Part shown: in pieces, positions 7,139-16,972 of the stretch
How positions within the stretch are numbered: the first letter of the stretch is position 1
Layout of the letters: every line of letters starts with the position of its first letter
NCBI GenBank assembly: GCA_009840005.1
Contig: VXOR01000061.1
Coordinates: forward strand, 148,853 to 212,852
Origin: Gemmatimonadota bacterium
Lineage (GTDB): Bacteria; Latescibacterota; UBA2968; UBA8231
Direction of reading: 5' to 3'
Length of the DNA: 64,000 bases
The notes under the pieces: model-generated
Seen by the model: the letters and a program-made list of their open reading frames with translations, nothing else
The model's database searches: none
What the model was told of the DNA's origin: nothing
Program-made: the position numbers and the translations under genes

Positions 7139-9661
7139 TCAGCGCAAAATGGCAAAGTGCCCGGTCTGCGTCCCACCCGGGTACTCGGCCACGTAGATGT
7201 ACAGCCCGCTAGTTACCTCAATGCCATCCTTGGAAAACATATCCCAGAACAGCGTGCCGTCGAATGGGTTGGGGATATCACTGTTGAAGTGGAGCACGTC
7301 GATAACCTGCCCAGCCACATCAAAGATGGTGATCTTAGTGTCGTTCGGCAGGTTAAAGAAGAGCATCTTGTGCTCAGTGCCCGTGTCGTGTAGCGCACCC
7401 TTCTTATAGGGATTGGGCACCACGCGGATGGCGAGATCGCCGCTTACGAGTTCGTTGGCATCGGCCAGCGGCGCTTTGAGAATAAACGGCGCACCAATGG
7501 ACTTTTGCCCCTCCAAGGTACCGGGGAAAAACGAACTAGCGGTCGCGTAGTGGTACGTGCCCTTCCACAACCCATCGCGGCCGTTAAAGTTGTGCCGATG
7601 CGTCTCCAGCGAGCTGAAGGGCTGACCGTTAATCTCGCCCGACTCGTTGTCGTACGCAGCGACATAGTAGTAATAGGTAAACCCAAAGGTCACCAAGTCG
7701 CTGTTATCGGCAAACTTGTATCTGAACACATCGCTGTCCGGCCCGTCGTTGAGGTAGTTGCCCAACTCACTGCTAGGCACGTGGGCAATCAGCCGATAAG
7801 GCCCCCACGCCGCTGGCTCCTGAGGCCGGTAGCCCCCCGAGCTGATGTTGGGGTTGTTGTCGGCACCAAAGGCAGCCAGTTGCGCGTCCGTGGGATTGAC
7901 CTCGGTCTGGTGGTGATAGCGGTCGATGAGGCGCAGGCCGACGTCGAGCGAATTGACCCGGGGGAACAGCGTCGAGCGATAGACCTTGTAGCCAGCAAAG
8001 TCAGATGCCGCTTCGGCGCTATCGTCCCACTTGACATCGACTTTGACATCCGTGTTGGGCGCTACTTCGATGTGGGGTGTCGGCGGCGGCGAAGGGACCT
8101 CGAAGTTGTTGTCATAGACCCACTGCGCCGTGCTGCGCGCAGCGCGTGCCCCCTGCAAGCGGAACCCCGCGTACTCTATGAGCACCAAGTTGATGGTTTC
8201 GCCCACCTCTAAGGAGAATGGGCCAATGCCCACCTGCAACATGCCGTCGAAGCCGTGGCCAATCGAGTAGCCCTGCGTCCACGCCCAATCGGGCTGGTCG
8301 TCCGCTGAACGGCTCGGATCGACCTCCCAGTTTTGGATGAAGGTGTTGTTGTACTTCATGTCGCCCAACGGCTGGCTGCGCTCGCCTTCGGGACGCACGG
8401 CATTGACGAAGGAGAGCGGGTCACCGGGGACGATGTCCGCGTGATCGGAATCGAACCAGTTGGGGTCGGGCACCAAGCTGCTCTCGTTCTGGATGGCCGC
8501 GCCTTTGTCCCAAAGACGGCTACCGATCTGGTCGCCGTCGAAAAACGTAGCCATCGCATAGATGTGATTCTCGCGCGGATTGGCGTAGCCGCCGTCGTCT
8601 TTGAGCACCGAAGTGAACCAACCGCGCTCGCCATCCACGCCGACCGGATGGCTGTCGTAGATGGTGCGCTTGTCCTCGGCGCTGGCGCTGCTGCCGCTTT
8701 CTGGCAACGCGCCCTGTTTGGCGGCGATCCACTGCATTCCATTGTAGATGTCGTAGTAGTATCTGCGCCGATTCATGGTATTGCCCAACAGGCGCGCCCC
8801 GTCGGCGGCCCAGCCGGTTGACGTGCCAAAAACCGGATGTGGCTCACCGAGCGCACTCGGCGACGGACCGCTAAAAACCACCGGCACATCCCAAGGCGCA
8901 CCGTCAGCGTCGGGCGTGGCGTCGTAGCCCGAGGTCGGCCCGGTAAACCACCCCGAAGCACCGCGCCGGCCATGAACGGCATTGCTCATCGAATTGATCG
9001 GCTCGTTTTGCAGATGCAGCGTGAGCGCATGGATGCGGTTGTCGGTCTTTTCGGCCGTGCCGTCGCCATCGGCGTCGAGTACGCCGGTGTTGGTCAATTC
9101 CAGTTCGATGACGATGAAGTCGTTGAGGTTGGCGTGATTGGCGGCAAACTGCCGCATCCGCCAGCGCACATCAACGCCTAAGTTGGTCGGCATCGCGCCC
9201 TCGTAGCGCATCTCATTGCGGTCGTCATCAACCCAATAAGCTCCCGGACTGGTGAAGTTACGCCCCGCATCGCCAGCACCAGCCAAATTGCTGGTGTAGA
9301 AGCCGTGCAAGTACTGCTTGGCCCGGGGCGCATTACTGGCCGTGGTGATATTGATCTCTTCGGGGCTGTATTCCGCCATCTGCAAATCCTGGCCCCAAGG
9401 CAGGTGCAGATTTTCGCCGCCCGGATAGGTTTGGGTCGGCGTCGTCCACTGGCGATCCCAGTTGCCGACGCGGAAGAGAGTAAAGCGGGCGGTCGGATCG
9501 TCATCGGTTTCGCGATACCAAGAGCCGGCGTTGCTGGGGAAGAAGGATTCCCACAGATCGCCAGCCGTGAACACGCCGCCCTCTTGCGCGGCGATCGTCC
9601 CGGCCGTGGCGATCACCAACACGGTCGCCAGCCGAGACGCAATTTTCATGCGTTTAATCAT
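7139..9661 (-). CDS. Exported protein with FN3-like region and FlgD/type-IX-like C-terminal domain
   Basis: An 840-residue protein with a signal peptide (MKIASRLATVLVIATAGTIAAQ follows a short lead). A long N-terminal region of unknown fold precedes an FN3-like segment at about residues 525-700 (KVDVKWDDSAEAASDFAGYK, VYRST). The C-terminal 95 residues (VVPNPYKKG, ITIFDVAGQVIDVL, SGLYIYVAEY) match the FlgD-like or type A sorting domain of FCB secreted proteins. ATG 9661 has an AGGAGG site that overlaps the stop of the TonB receptor gene, so translation is probably coupled. Likely a cell-surface component working with the receptor; its ligand is unknown. Confidence 0.75.
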   Translation of the reverse strand: MIKRMKIASRLATVLVIATAGTIAAQEGGVFTAGDLWESFFPSNAGSWYRETDDDPTARFTLFRVGNWDRQWTTPTQTYPGGENLHLPWGQDLQMAEYSPEEINITTASNAPRAKQYLHGFYTSNLAGAGDAGRNFTSPGAYWVDDDRNEMRYEGAMPTNLGVDVRWRMRQFAANHANLNDFIVIELELTNTGVLDADGDGTAEKTDNRIHALTLHLQNEPINSMSNAVHGRRGASGWFTGPTSGYDATPDADGAPWDVPVVFSGPSPSALGEPHPVFGTSTGWAADGARLLGNTMNRRRYYYDIYNGMQWIAAKQGALPESGSSASAEDKRTIYDSHPVGVDGERGWFTSVLKDDGGYANPRENHIYAMATFFDGDQIGSRLWDKGAAIQNESSLVPDPNWFDSDHADIVPGDPLSFVNAVRPEGERSQPLGDMKYNNTFIQNWEVDPSRSADDQPDWAWTQGYSIGHGFDGMLQVGIGPFSLEVGETINLVLIEYAGFRLQGARAARSTAQWVYDNNFEVPSPPPTPHIEVAPNTDVKVDVKWDDSAEAASDFAGYKVYRSTLFPRVNSLDVGLRLIDRYHHQTEVNPTDAQLAAFGADNNPNISSGGYRPQEPAAWGPYRLIAHVPSSELGNYLNDGPDSDVFRYKFADNSDLVTFGFTYYYYVAAYDNESGEINGQPFSSLETHRHNFNGRDGLWKGTYHYATASSFFPGTLEGQKSIGAPFILKAPLADANELVSGDLAIRVVPNPYKKGALHDTGTEHKMLFFNLPNDTKITIFDVAGQVIDVLHFNSDIPNPFDGTLFWDMFSKDGIEVTSGLYIYVAEYPGGTQTGHFAILR

Positions 9662-9674
9662 CTTACTATTCCTC

Positions 9675-12600
9675 CTAGAAATCCACGGTGACGCCGAAAT
9701 TGGCCATGCGCGGGATGTCGTAAATCGCCTGACTCTGGCCAGTGAAGGCCCGGTTGAGGTTGCCCGTCGGGTCTCCCGCTTCCTCCCACTTGGTGGTAGA
9801 GGCGATGTTGCGATTATCCCACGTCAGGATGTTTTCGCGATCGAACAGATTGCGCACCTCAAAGAAGGCCCCTAACGACAAGCCGCCCAACGCAAGGCCG
9901 CGGTGGAGCCGCAGGTCTGTGCGCATATTCCAAGGGGCTTGCTGGGTCTCGCGCGCACGCGGATCTTCCGTGGTAGCTGTCACATTGTAGTTGAAGCCGC
10001 TATCAGCCGTCGAGATCAAGGTCAACCCCACCTCTGCTGGCAACTCGGCCAACAGTGTAACGGCGATGCGGTGGGCACGGTCATAGCCGGTGACCAGCGG
10101 ATTGCCACCGCCGTTGACATTGGCCTCGTACGTGTTGAACCGCTCCTTGTTGGCCAGCGCCGTCTCCAAGGCTTGGACATCGGTTGCAGCGTTGACCGAA
10201 AACGAATTCTTGTCCGGGAAAGGCGTCGAGTTATTGCCGTTGCGCGATGACTTGATATAGCTGTACGCGTAGTTGACGCGACCGTTGATCTTGCTCTGCG
10301 ACCGGCGCTCCACTCCAAACTCAATGCCGCGGCTGTCGGCGTACCCGCCGCTGGTATTGATACTGTAGGTGGCAAAGCCAGCGTCGGCCGGGCTGATGGT
10401 AAAGCCGAGCCGCCCGTAGTTTTCGATGTCGCGGTAATAGGCCGTGACGTCGAACAAGTACTCGGGCGCGAAGCTGTACTGCAAGCCCATCTCGTACGCA
10501 GTGGCCGTCGTCGGGTCTGCCCCGACATCGGGCACGTTCGGCCACGCTGGGTTGGTGAAGCTGTCGTAGTCCTCGTAGAGGTACGAAAACGACGGCGGCG
10601 AGTAGAACTTGCCCCACGAGTAGTGCATGGCAGCCTGCTCGCTGATCGGATGCGAGATTCCCAGCCTCGGCTGCAAGTACCAGCGCGTTTCAACCTCCCC
10701 ACTGCGAATCGGGGTGCGGTAGGTGTGGGTCTGGCCGCCTTCATAGGTGTATTCGCCCTCTTCGGACGGGCGGAAAAAGTCGGTGAGTTGCTCGGCGTCT
10801 GCGTTGAAGCTGTCGAGCCGCAAGCCGGCGTTTAGGATAATGCCTTCGTACTCAATTTTGTCCTGTACGTATAAGGCCAGTTCGCTCGGGCTGCGCTCGT
10901 AGTCGGAAATCTCGTACGGCAGGTTGGAATAGCCCACCGTAATCTGCGTCCGCTGCATGAGCTTCGACACCGTGTGGCTGCGGAACAGCAGGCCGGCCTT
11001 GAGCTGGTGGTGGTAGTTGTACTGATGGGTAATGTCGGCCTTGAGCTGCATCACGTCGCGGTTGAGCTCCTCAAAGTAGAAGCCCGCCTGCGCCAAGCGG
11101 TACTGATTGTCGCCAAAGGGCAGGTCGAAGTTGCGCGAATTGCCGGGGTTGGTGGTAAAAAAGGTAAAGTTGCCGTCGGCATCGGCTCCAGAGCCGTCAA
11201 CGCCTAGGTACTTTTCCGACTCTTCGGCGCTGTCGATGAAGATGAAGTCGTCACTCTCGTTGGCCTCGACGATGCCGTCGCCGTTGTCGTCGGAGTAGCC
11301 GAACTTGCTCATGCGCGTAACCTGCGAGAGCTTGATCTCGTAGAAGGTGTTGTTAGAAAGCGAGTGGCTCATCCCCAGATAGGCCATCGTCCCCAACTTC
11401 TTGTTGCCCAAGGCTCCCTCGGGGAAATAGGCGTAGCGACCGCTGAAGTTGCGATTGACCCAACCTCCCAACTCACCGCCGTCGTCAATCATCACGTTGC
11501 CGGTCAGCTTGACATTCTGACTGAGCCGATTCGTCAGCTTGAGCGAATAGCGTTGCGAGCGGTTGAGCTGGTTGGGGAAGAGTCCCTCGTCGTTGAGATA
11601 ACGCGTGGTCAAGTAGAAATGGGTGCGCGGCAGCACTTTGCCACCCAGCGAAAGCTCCATCTCGGTGGAGGGATTGTCGCCGTAGGTAACGTCCTCGGGG
11701 TCGAAAATGTAGTACTTCTCGGCCTTGGCCTTATCGACCTCGTCTTCAGAGGCCAGCAAGTCGTCGCGCGACTGCAGGTAGCGGTCGAAATAGGTCGTCT
11801 CATCGACCGTGCCGTCTTCGGCAGGCTCGGGATTGACCAGCCCAGCATAGACATCCGGCCCGGCGTTTTTGTAGCCGCCAACGCCGCGACGGACAAACAG
11901 CCGCCCCTCTAACTCCTCGCCACCTTCGCGCGTAACTACATTGACGATGCCAGCGCTAGCCGCGTCGTACTCGGCGTTGAAGGTCCCGGCAATAATGTCC
12001 AGCGACTGCACGTTGCTGGCGTTGACGCCAACCGCAGTGAACTCGCCGTCCGAGGTGCGATTGACATCTACATAGGGATTCCAAGTGACCAGGCCTTCGC
12101 CGGCGCGGAAATACGTATCCGACACGTCGATCCCATCGACGAGCACTTTGGCCTCGGCCTTGCGCCCGCCGCGGATATAGCCGCGGAATACGCTCGGCGT
12201 CGTGTTAATCAGGTCCTGCAAGTCGGCCACCGGCATGGTGTTGTTGAGCTCGGCGCGGCCGACTGTCGCCCGGCTGGTCGTCAGCGAGCGCTCGACCAGC
12301 GGTGCCTCGGCAACCACCGTTATGGCCTCGCCTTCGATCGCCTCGGTCTTTAGTTCAAAATCGACCGTCGTCGTCAGGTCTAAGCGGACCTCGATCTGAG
12401 TCTGGCGCACCGTTTGGTGCCCTATGTAACTGGCTTCGACCGAGTACGCGCCGGGGGGAATATTGAGCAGAAAATAACGTCCCATGTCGTCGGCTGTAGT
12501 GCCGACACGCTCGCCGCCCACTTCGGCGACCACATTGGCCCCTGGCAATGCCTGCCCGGAATCGTCTTGTACTACACCGGCGATCTTGCCGTTGCCAGCG

Positions 12601-12677
12601 AATGCCGGCAGGGCGAGCAGGGCGCAAAACAGCGCCGCGCCTAGTGCCACCGGCCACTTCCTCCTCTCAATGTGCAT
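9675..12677 (-). CDS. TonB-dependent outer-membrane receptor with carboxypeptidase-regulatory-like domain
   Basis: The true start is ATG 12677 (CAGGAGGACACTC before it), giving 1,000 residues. Upstream in-frame codons come from a mobile element and were excluded. Order: signal peptide (ending ALPAFA), a CarboxypepD-reg-like domain (IAGVVQDDSGQALPGANVVA to about residue 110), a TonB plug (ITVVAEAPLVERS, IRGGRKAEAKVLVDGIDV, AGIVNVVTREGG), then a long barrel ending GVTVDF. The family imports large substrates or works with surface lipoproteins, energised by TonB. It is the first gene of an operon with the exported FN3-like protein and the PorV-like barrel. The substrate is not apparent. Confidence 0.88.
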   Translation of the reverse strand: MHIERRKWPVALGAALFCALLALPAFAGNGKIAGVVQDDSGQALPGANVVAEVGGERVGTTADDMGRYFLLNIPPGAYSVEASYIGHQTVRQTQIEVRLDLTTTVDFELKTEAIEGEAITVVAEAPLVERSLTTSRATVGRAELNNTMPVADLQDLINTTPSVFRGYIRGGRKAEAKVLVDGIDVSDTYFRAGEGLVTWNPYVDVNRTSDGEFTAVGVNASNVQSLDIIAGTFNAEYDAASAGIVNVVTREGGEELEGRLFVRRGVGGYKNAGPDVYAGLVNPEPAEDGTVDETTYFDRYLQSRDDLLASEDEVDKAKAEKYYIFDPEDVTYGDNPSTEMELSLGGKVLPRTHFYLTTRYLNDEGLFPNQLNRSQRYSLKLTNRLSQNVKLTGNVMIDDGGELGGWVNRNFSGRYAYFPEGALGNKKLGTMAYLGMSHSLSNNTFYEIKLSQVTRMSKFGYSDDNGDGIVEANESDDFIFIDSAEESEKYLGVDGSGADADGNFTFFTTNPGNSRNFDLPFGDNQYRLAQAGFYFEELNRDVMQLKADITHQYNYHHQLKAGLLFRSHTVSKLMQRTQITVGYSNLPYEISDYERSPSELALYVQDKIEYEGIILNAGLRLDSFNADAEQLTDFFRPSEEGEYTYEGGQTHTYRTPIRSGEVETRWYLQPRLGISHPISEQAAMHYSWGKFYSPPSFSYLYEDYDSFTNPAWPNVPDVGADPTTATAYEMGLQYSFAPEYLFDVTAYYRDIENYGRLGFTISPADAGFATYSINTSGGYADSRGIEFGVERRSQSKINGRVNYAYSYIKSSRNGNNSTPFPDKNSFSVNAATDVQALETALANKERFNTYEANVNGGGNPLVTGYDRAHRIAVTLLAELPAEVGLTLISTADSGFNYNVTATTEDPRARETQQAPWNMRTDLRLHRGLALGGLSLGAFFEVRNLFDRENILTWDNRNIASTTKWEEAGDPTGNLNRAFTGQSQAIYDIPRMANFGVTVDF

Positions 12678-12808
12678 GAGTGTCCTCCTGTAACTTGCTA
12701 GAGGTGAGGTAAAGCAGAATCTAGCGCACTTGCCGCAAGTTTTGCACAAGTGTGCCAGAGAAACAATCAATAGAAGAATTTTAGGCCACTCCGTCAATAG
12801 GTAAAGAG

Positions 12809-12964
12809 CTAAGTACACGACAGTAATCCACTGGACGTTAGGCATGGGCGGTATGAGATGCTTCGACTCCGCTTTGCTTCGCTCAGCATGACCGGTGCTG
12901 ACGCCCATGTTGTCATGCTGAGCGAAGCGAAGCATCCCATACCACTCTACTGTCATGTACTTAG
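12809..12964. mobile_element. MITE-like element, family 1 (156 bp) with 9-bp target duplication
   Basis: The left end CTAAGTACACGACAGTA and right end TACTGTCATGTACTTAG are inverted repeats. The 9-mer GGTAAAGAG flanks the element exactly at 12800-12808 and 12965-12973. The interior holds two palindrome arms (ATGCTTCGACTCCGC and AGCGAAGCGAAGCAT). It occupies most of the 336-bp gap between the TonB receptor gene and the oxidoreductase gene, and contains no gene. Confidence 0.85.
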
Positions 12965-13013
12965 GGTAAAGAGTTAGACGCTCGGGCCGGTTCGTCCCCG
13001 CAACTCCACTCGC

Positions 13014-14108
13014 CTACCGCCCCTCCCGCCAAGAGACCAACGGATGCTCCCGCCGCTGCATGGGAAACTCCACCCTTCCCCCGGTAATCTCCGCCTCGTA
13101 AGCCCCCAAGATCATCTCCAAAGCCGCCACGGCGTCGCGTGCGCTCGACAGCGGCTCGCGGTCGGCTTCGGCCGCATCGAGCAAATCGGCGACCGCCAGA
13201 TCGTTGCCCGTGCTCAGCGCTTCATCCGCCACCTCGTCTAAGGGGACCCACTGCTGGCTCGCATCGGTTGGATCAAACACCGGATGCGGATAGAGCATGG
13301 CCGGGCCACTGCCGCCGCCGCGCAATGAGATCACCCCTTCGCTACCCTCGATTTCCATACCCATTCTCGCCCCCCCTCCCTCGACGTATTTCCGCGAATC
13401 AAAAAAGCCGGCCACCCCGCTCTCAAAGGCGAAGTAGCTGTTAATGCAATCGCCAGCGATCGGCCCCACCGGCTCGGTCGCCTCCCGCACATCTTCAACC
13501 TGTAGCGCGCGGCCTTCGTGTGTGATGTGCGCCGTCATCCACGCCACATCGCCGACAAACAGGCGCATCATGTTGAACAAGTGCGTCCCCAACACGATCA
13601 TGTCCTCACCACCGCCGCGCCGGTCTTGTTTGCCGTGGGCGCGAATGGCCTGCACCGCGCCGATCCGCCCCTGCGCCAACACCTCCTTTACGTGCCGGAT
13701 GCGCGGCATATACGCCCCCTGATGCGCCACCGCCACCTTGCGCCCGGTCGCCTCGGCCTTAGCCACAATTTGGTCGCCCTCAGCCAAGTTCCACGTCATG
13801 GGCTTTTCGCAGTACACGTGCGCCCCCACCTCCAAACAGGCCAACACCATCTCCAAGTGGCAATCGGTCCAGCGCGGCCCAACCGTCACCACTTCCGGCT
13901 GCTCGGCCTCTAACATCTCGCGCCAGTCGGCGTACGCTCGGGGAGCAGCCAATTCCTCCTGCTTGGCCTGCCGTTCCTCAACGTCCTCATCGGCGACGGC
14001 CACCACCTCGATGCGCGGATGGTTCTTCAAACCCGAGTGCAACCCATGTCCCCAATTGCCCTTTCCAGTGCGACCAATAGCGGCCGCTCGATATACTTTG
14101 TCGCTCAT
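13014..14108 (-). CDS. Gfo/Idh/MocA family oxidoreductase
   Basis: A 364-residue NAD(P)-dependent dehydrogenase-like protein. The N-terminal Rossmann region (AAAIGRTGKGNWGHGL) is followed by VVAVADEDVEER and the family hallmark YCEKPM near residue 120. The C-terminal half (IVLGTHLFNMMRLFVGDVAW and on) fits the GFO/IDH C-terminal domain. These enzymes usually oxidise or rearrange sugars and cyclitols; the substrate cannot be read from sequence. ATG 14108 has AAAGGAGGACTAGAC upstream, and a sigma-70-like promoter lies 54-82 nt upstream. Probably transcribed alone. Confidence 0.87.
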   Translation of the reverse strand: MSDKVYRAAAIGRTGKGNWGHGLHSGLKNHPRIEVVAVADEDVEERQAKQEELAAPRAYADWREMLEAEQPEVVTVGPRWTDCHLEMVLACLEVGAHVYCEKPMTWNLAEGDQIVAKAEATGRKVAVAHQGAYMPRIRHVKEVLAQGRIGAVQAIRAHGKQDRRGGGEDMIVLGTHLFNMMRLFVGDVAWMTAHITHEGRALQVEDVREATEPVGPIAGDCINSYFAFESGVAGFFDSRKYVEGGGARMGMEIEGSEGVISLRGGGSGPAMLYPHPVFDPTDASQQWVPLDEVADEALSTGNDLAVADLLDAAEADREPLSSARDAVAALEMILGAYEAEITGGRVEFPMQRREHPLVSWREGR

Positions 14109-14161
14109 GTCTAGTCCTCCTTTGAGTTGAGTTTGTAGTAGATATCGTGGATATGTAAATA

Positions 14162-14190
14162 TATAGAAACTATTCGGTGGGTTGTGTCAA
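14162..14190 (-). promoter_or_regulatory. Sigma-70-like promoter of the oxidoreductase gene
   Basis: On the minus strand TTGACA (14190-14185) is followed, after 17 nt, by TCTATA (14167-14162). The start codon is 54 nt downstream. Confidence 0.55.
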
Positions 14191-14258
14191 TCGCGCGGAT
14201 GCTCGCCCTTGCGCCAGTTATGCTCTAGTCGTAAATCCTATATTGAGGAGAAAAAAAT

Positions 14259-14966
14259 ATGGCCCTTTTAACTGACGAAGAATTATTGGAGACGCTTGAA
14301 ACCCAGCTACCGGCGCTGCTCAGGCGGCACCCCGAGTTGGAGCAGCGCGCCTATGCGGCGTTCATCGAAGCGTTTGCCACCAAAAAGGAAGTGGCCGCAG
14401 TGCTCGCTGAGTTGCATGCCTTCCGCGGCGAGTTTGGTCAGTTCCGCTCGGAGGTCAACGAGCGCTTCAAAAAAATCGACGGACGATTCGAAAAAATCGA
14501 CGGACGATTCGAAAAAATCGATGTGCAGCTTGAGCAGATGAAACAGCAAACGACCGAGATAAAGGATAGGACCGATAAACTCGATCTGACCGTCGGGGGG
14601 TTTCAGCGGCGGGCGGGCCGGAAGCTAGAGGACATGGTTGCCGGAGCGTTGCGCTTTGGCCTGAAGCGGCAAGACGTGTCTGCCGACAACGTGCGGCTAC
14701 GGCAGAAGCTAGCGGATGTGGAAGGAGTGGTGGGCCCGGCCGGACGAACCTACGAAGTCGATATTCTAATCGACAACGGTTCGCTGCTGGTCTTTGAGGT
14801 GAAGTCGGCCGCCTGTAAGGTCGAAGAGGTGGATCGGTTTGCCGACAAGGTGCAACTGGTGCGGCGGCAGCATCCCGACAAAGCGGTCGAAGGGGCCCTC
14901 ATCAGCTTAGAACCGGCTGATAGGGTGAAAGCGCGATGTGCTGAGTGGGGCATCCAAATCCTCTGA
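14259..14966 (+). CDS. Coiled-coil protein with PD-(D/E)XK nuclease-like C-terminus
   Basis: A 235-residue protein. After a helical N-terminus comes a coiled coil with a heptad-like tandem repeat (KKIDGRFEKIDGRFEKID, residues 70-87), which is also a near-perfect nucleotide repeat at 14467-14520. The C-terminal half has EVDILIDNGSLLVFEVKSA, a D...E-x-K pattern typical of restriction-like nuclease folds found in DUF3782-type proteins. The ATG is preceded by TTGAGGAGAAAAAAAT. Function unknown; related proteins are often multi-copy in cyanobacteria and chemoautotrophs. The repeat makes length variation between strains likely. Confidence 0.75.
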   Translation: MALLTDEELLETLETQLPALLRRHPELEQRAYAAFIEAFATKKEVAAVLAELHAFRGEFGQFRSEVNERFKKIDGRFEKIDGRFEKIDVQLEQMKQQTTEIKDRTDKLDLTVGGFQRRAGRKLEDMVAGALRFGLKRQDVSADNVRLRQKLADVEGVVGPAGRTYEVDILIDNGSLLVFEVKSAACKVEEVDRFADKVQLVRRQHPDKAVEGALISLEPADRVKARCAEWGIQIL

Positions 14967-14977
14967 GCCGCGGCTGT

Positions 14978-16972
14978 TCATCGCACCCCCACATACACCA
15001 CATTCCCCATCTCCCCAAGGCAAAAGTCAATCACCATCCACATGGCCGCTCCCAAGAGCTGCCCGGCGATCAGCCCGGCGAAGAGCGGCTTGTACGTGAG
15101 GTAGCCGCGCGTGCCCGTGAATTTGAAGATCACGGCCTTGCACAACCAGCCCAAAAACACCGAAAACCACGCCACGCCCATGACCCAACTGTCGCTCACC
15201 GGCAGGCCGATGTAGTGCAGCGGCCACCACGGGAAGTGGTGCTGCATGTAAATCAGCCCACCCATCAAGGCCGCACCCACGCCTGTAAACAGCAGCCGCG
15301 GGCGGATGTGATCCCAGCCGACGGGATTGTGAATCTTGTCTTCCAAAAAGCGATAGGCCAGCGTCGGCACCCCAAATTGGCGCAGGTTGATCCCCCCGTG
15401 CGTGTAGTTCAAATAGAGGGTGATCCAGAAGGCCCCCATCATGCCTACTACGACCGCGATCACTAGCCCCCAAAACAGGCGGCGGTGATTGGCTCCGTGC
15501 CCGTGCGCCAGCTTGAGCGCGTTGGCGGTGGAAGCCATGACCGTAGTGCGCATTTCAGCGGCCCAAGAATAGCTCAGGCTAATCGACGCCAGCCCCTTCC
15601 AGCCGATGACATCCGTACCCAAGGTATAGACCGCAAAGGGCTGCGGCAGCATGGTCGAAGAGGTAAAGCCCACGCCGCCCTGGGCGATGACCCGCGCAAT
15701 GGCCAGGAAAATGGCAAACGCCCCGCAGAAAAACACCACCGCCGCCACCACCGGCACCCCACTCATCAGCAGCCATCCGAAAAAGTAAGCCGCGCAAACA
15801 ATCCACAGCCACACGGCCGCCCGGTACGAGAGAATCTCGTCGCCATCGTCGGCCTGCACACCGCGCTTAAACGCCGCGCTGAACACTTGGCGCAAGTGGC
15901 CCCGCGCCGTCCACAAAATCGCCACCACCAGCACCAACATCGCCCCCATCCCCTGATGCGACAGGGCTATCGAAGAACCCGTCAGCGCCTCGTTGTGCCC
16001 CTTGACCTCAAAGCCAATGACATTGAAAACCCCGGTCTGGCAGCGACTCAACAAATGGAAAAACCACACCGAGAAGGCCACGTTGAGGTTGAGGAAATAC
16101 GCCACGCCAATGATGGCGAAATTGACGAAGATGTGCAGCCGCACGCTGTCGCGGAACAGCATCAGCGGCTCAAACACCAGCCTCACCTCGGGCACGTAAA
16201 AGAAGTAGTGATTAAGCCCGTCCAGCACTTGAATGGCAAAGGGCAACGCAAACCCGACCCACATCAGCGGATTGCGAAACAACTGCGGAAAAATGCCCTC
16301 GTCGTTGCCGCGCAGCATCTCCAAGGGTACCTGCGCCAGCGGAAAGACCAGCCGCTCCTGTTCGACCCAAGGCCGCCGGAAGACGACCATCGTGGCGATC
16401 ATCAGTAAGTAAACCGCCACCATTGCGCTGCCCCAAGCCATAAGCGGCACCAGCCAAGCTCCCCACGGAATGCCCATCCCCGCGGGCAGCCCTTCATAAA
16501 AAAAGCGCGCGGCCTCGGCTTCGTGCGGCGCGAGCCAAGAGGGGATCAGCGGTTGAATCAGCTCGGTCCAGCGGTTTTCTGGCGTGGCGTAGTAAAAGGG
16601 ACGGGTGAGGATGTGGCACAGGTTGGTCACCAATCCCCACGTGGGAATCGCCGACGCCACGACCATCATCGCGTACACGACCACCAGCTCGCTCGTGCGC
16701 AGCGCCCAAGACTTGACGGTGACTTTCAACAGGGGGTTGATCAGCCCGACGAGAACCAAAAAGACCATCATCGCGCCCGCCGCAATGTAATCCGAGGTCA
16801 GACCGGCGTTTTGCAGGACGAGTACTGAGTAGGGACAAGCTAAGTTCAAGAAGAGCGCCGCCCCCGCGCCCAATACGAGGGCACGCCGCGTCACCTCCAA
16901 ACCAGTTCGCTCCGTTTGCATGGCCGCAAAATAGCCGCTAGCCCCAACGGCGGCAACCGCAGCACGGCTCAT
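14978..16972 (-). CDS. DUF6785-type polytopic membrane protein
   Basis: A 664-residue integral membrane protein with a dozen or more hydrophobic segments. Diagnostic blocks shared with the paralogue at 25293-27227 are YYATPENRW, FYEGLPAG..IPWGAWL, ERLVFPLAQVPLEML and the C-terminal WFSVFLGWLCKA. I assign it to the DUF6784/DUF6785 proteins, common in Latescibacteria, Poribacteria and Planctomycetes. They resemble oligopeptide-transporter-like carriers, but their substrate is not established. GTTGGAGCGCGGCA before ATG 16972 supports that start; ATG 16921 is an alternative. It converges with the coiled-coil gene, with only 11 bp between stops. Confidence 0.8.
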   Translation of the reverse strand: MSRAAVAAVGASGYFAAMQTERTGLEVTRRALVLGAGAALFLNLACPYSVLVLQNAGLTSDYIAAGAMMVFLVLVGLINPLLKVTVKSWALRTSELVVVYAMMVVASAIPTWGLVTNLCHILTRPFYYATPENRWTELIQPLIPSWLAPHEAEAARFFYEGLPAGMGIPWGAWLVPLMAWGSAMVAVYLLMIATMVVFRRPWVEQERLVFPLAQVPLEMLRGNDEGIFPQLFRNPLMWVGFALPFAIQVLDGLNHYFFYVPEVRLVFEPLMLFRDSVRLHIFVNFAIIGVAYFLNLNVAFSVWFFHLLSRCQTGVFNVIGFEVKGHNEALTGSSIALSHQGMGAMLVLVVAILWTARGHLRQVFSAAFKRGVQADDGDEILSYRAAVWLWIVCAAYFFGWLLMSGVPVVAAVVFFCGAFAIFLAIARVIAQGGVGFTSSTMLPQPFAVYTLGTDVIGWKGLASISLSYSWAAEMRTTVMASTANALKLAHGHGANHRRLFWGLVIAVVVGMMGAFWITLYLNYTHGGINLRQFGVPTLAYRFLEDKIHNPVGWDHIRPRLLFTGVGAALMGGLIYMQHHFPWWPLHYIGLPVSDSWVMGVAWFSVFLGWLCKAVIFKFTGTRGYLTYKPLFAGLIAGQLLGAAMWMVIDFCLGEMGNVVYVGVR

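Noticed and set aside
12740..12770. Sigma-54-like site upstream of the TonB receptor (minus strand CTGGCACACTTGTGCAA)
   Set aside because: The GG to GC distance is 9 nt rather than 10, and the sequence is also a simple palindrome.
12678..12956. N-terminal extension of the TonB receptor to 12956
   Set aside because: The extra codons (MLRFAQHDN, HAERSKAESKH) are translated mobile-element palindrome; the signal peptide and ribosome site support 12677.
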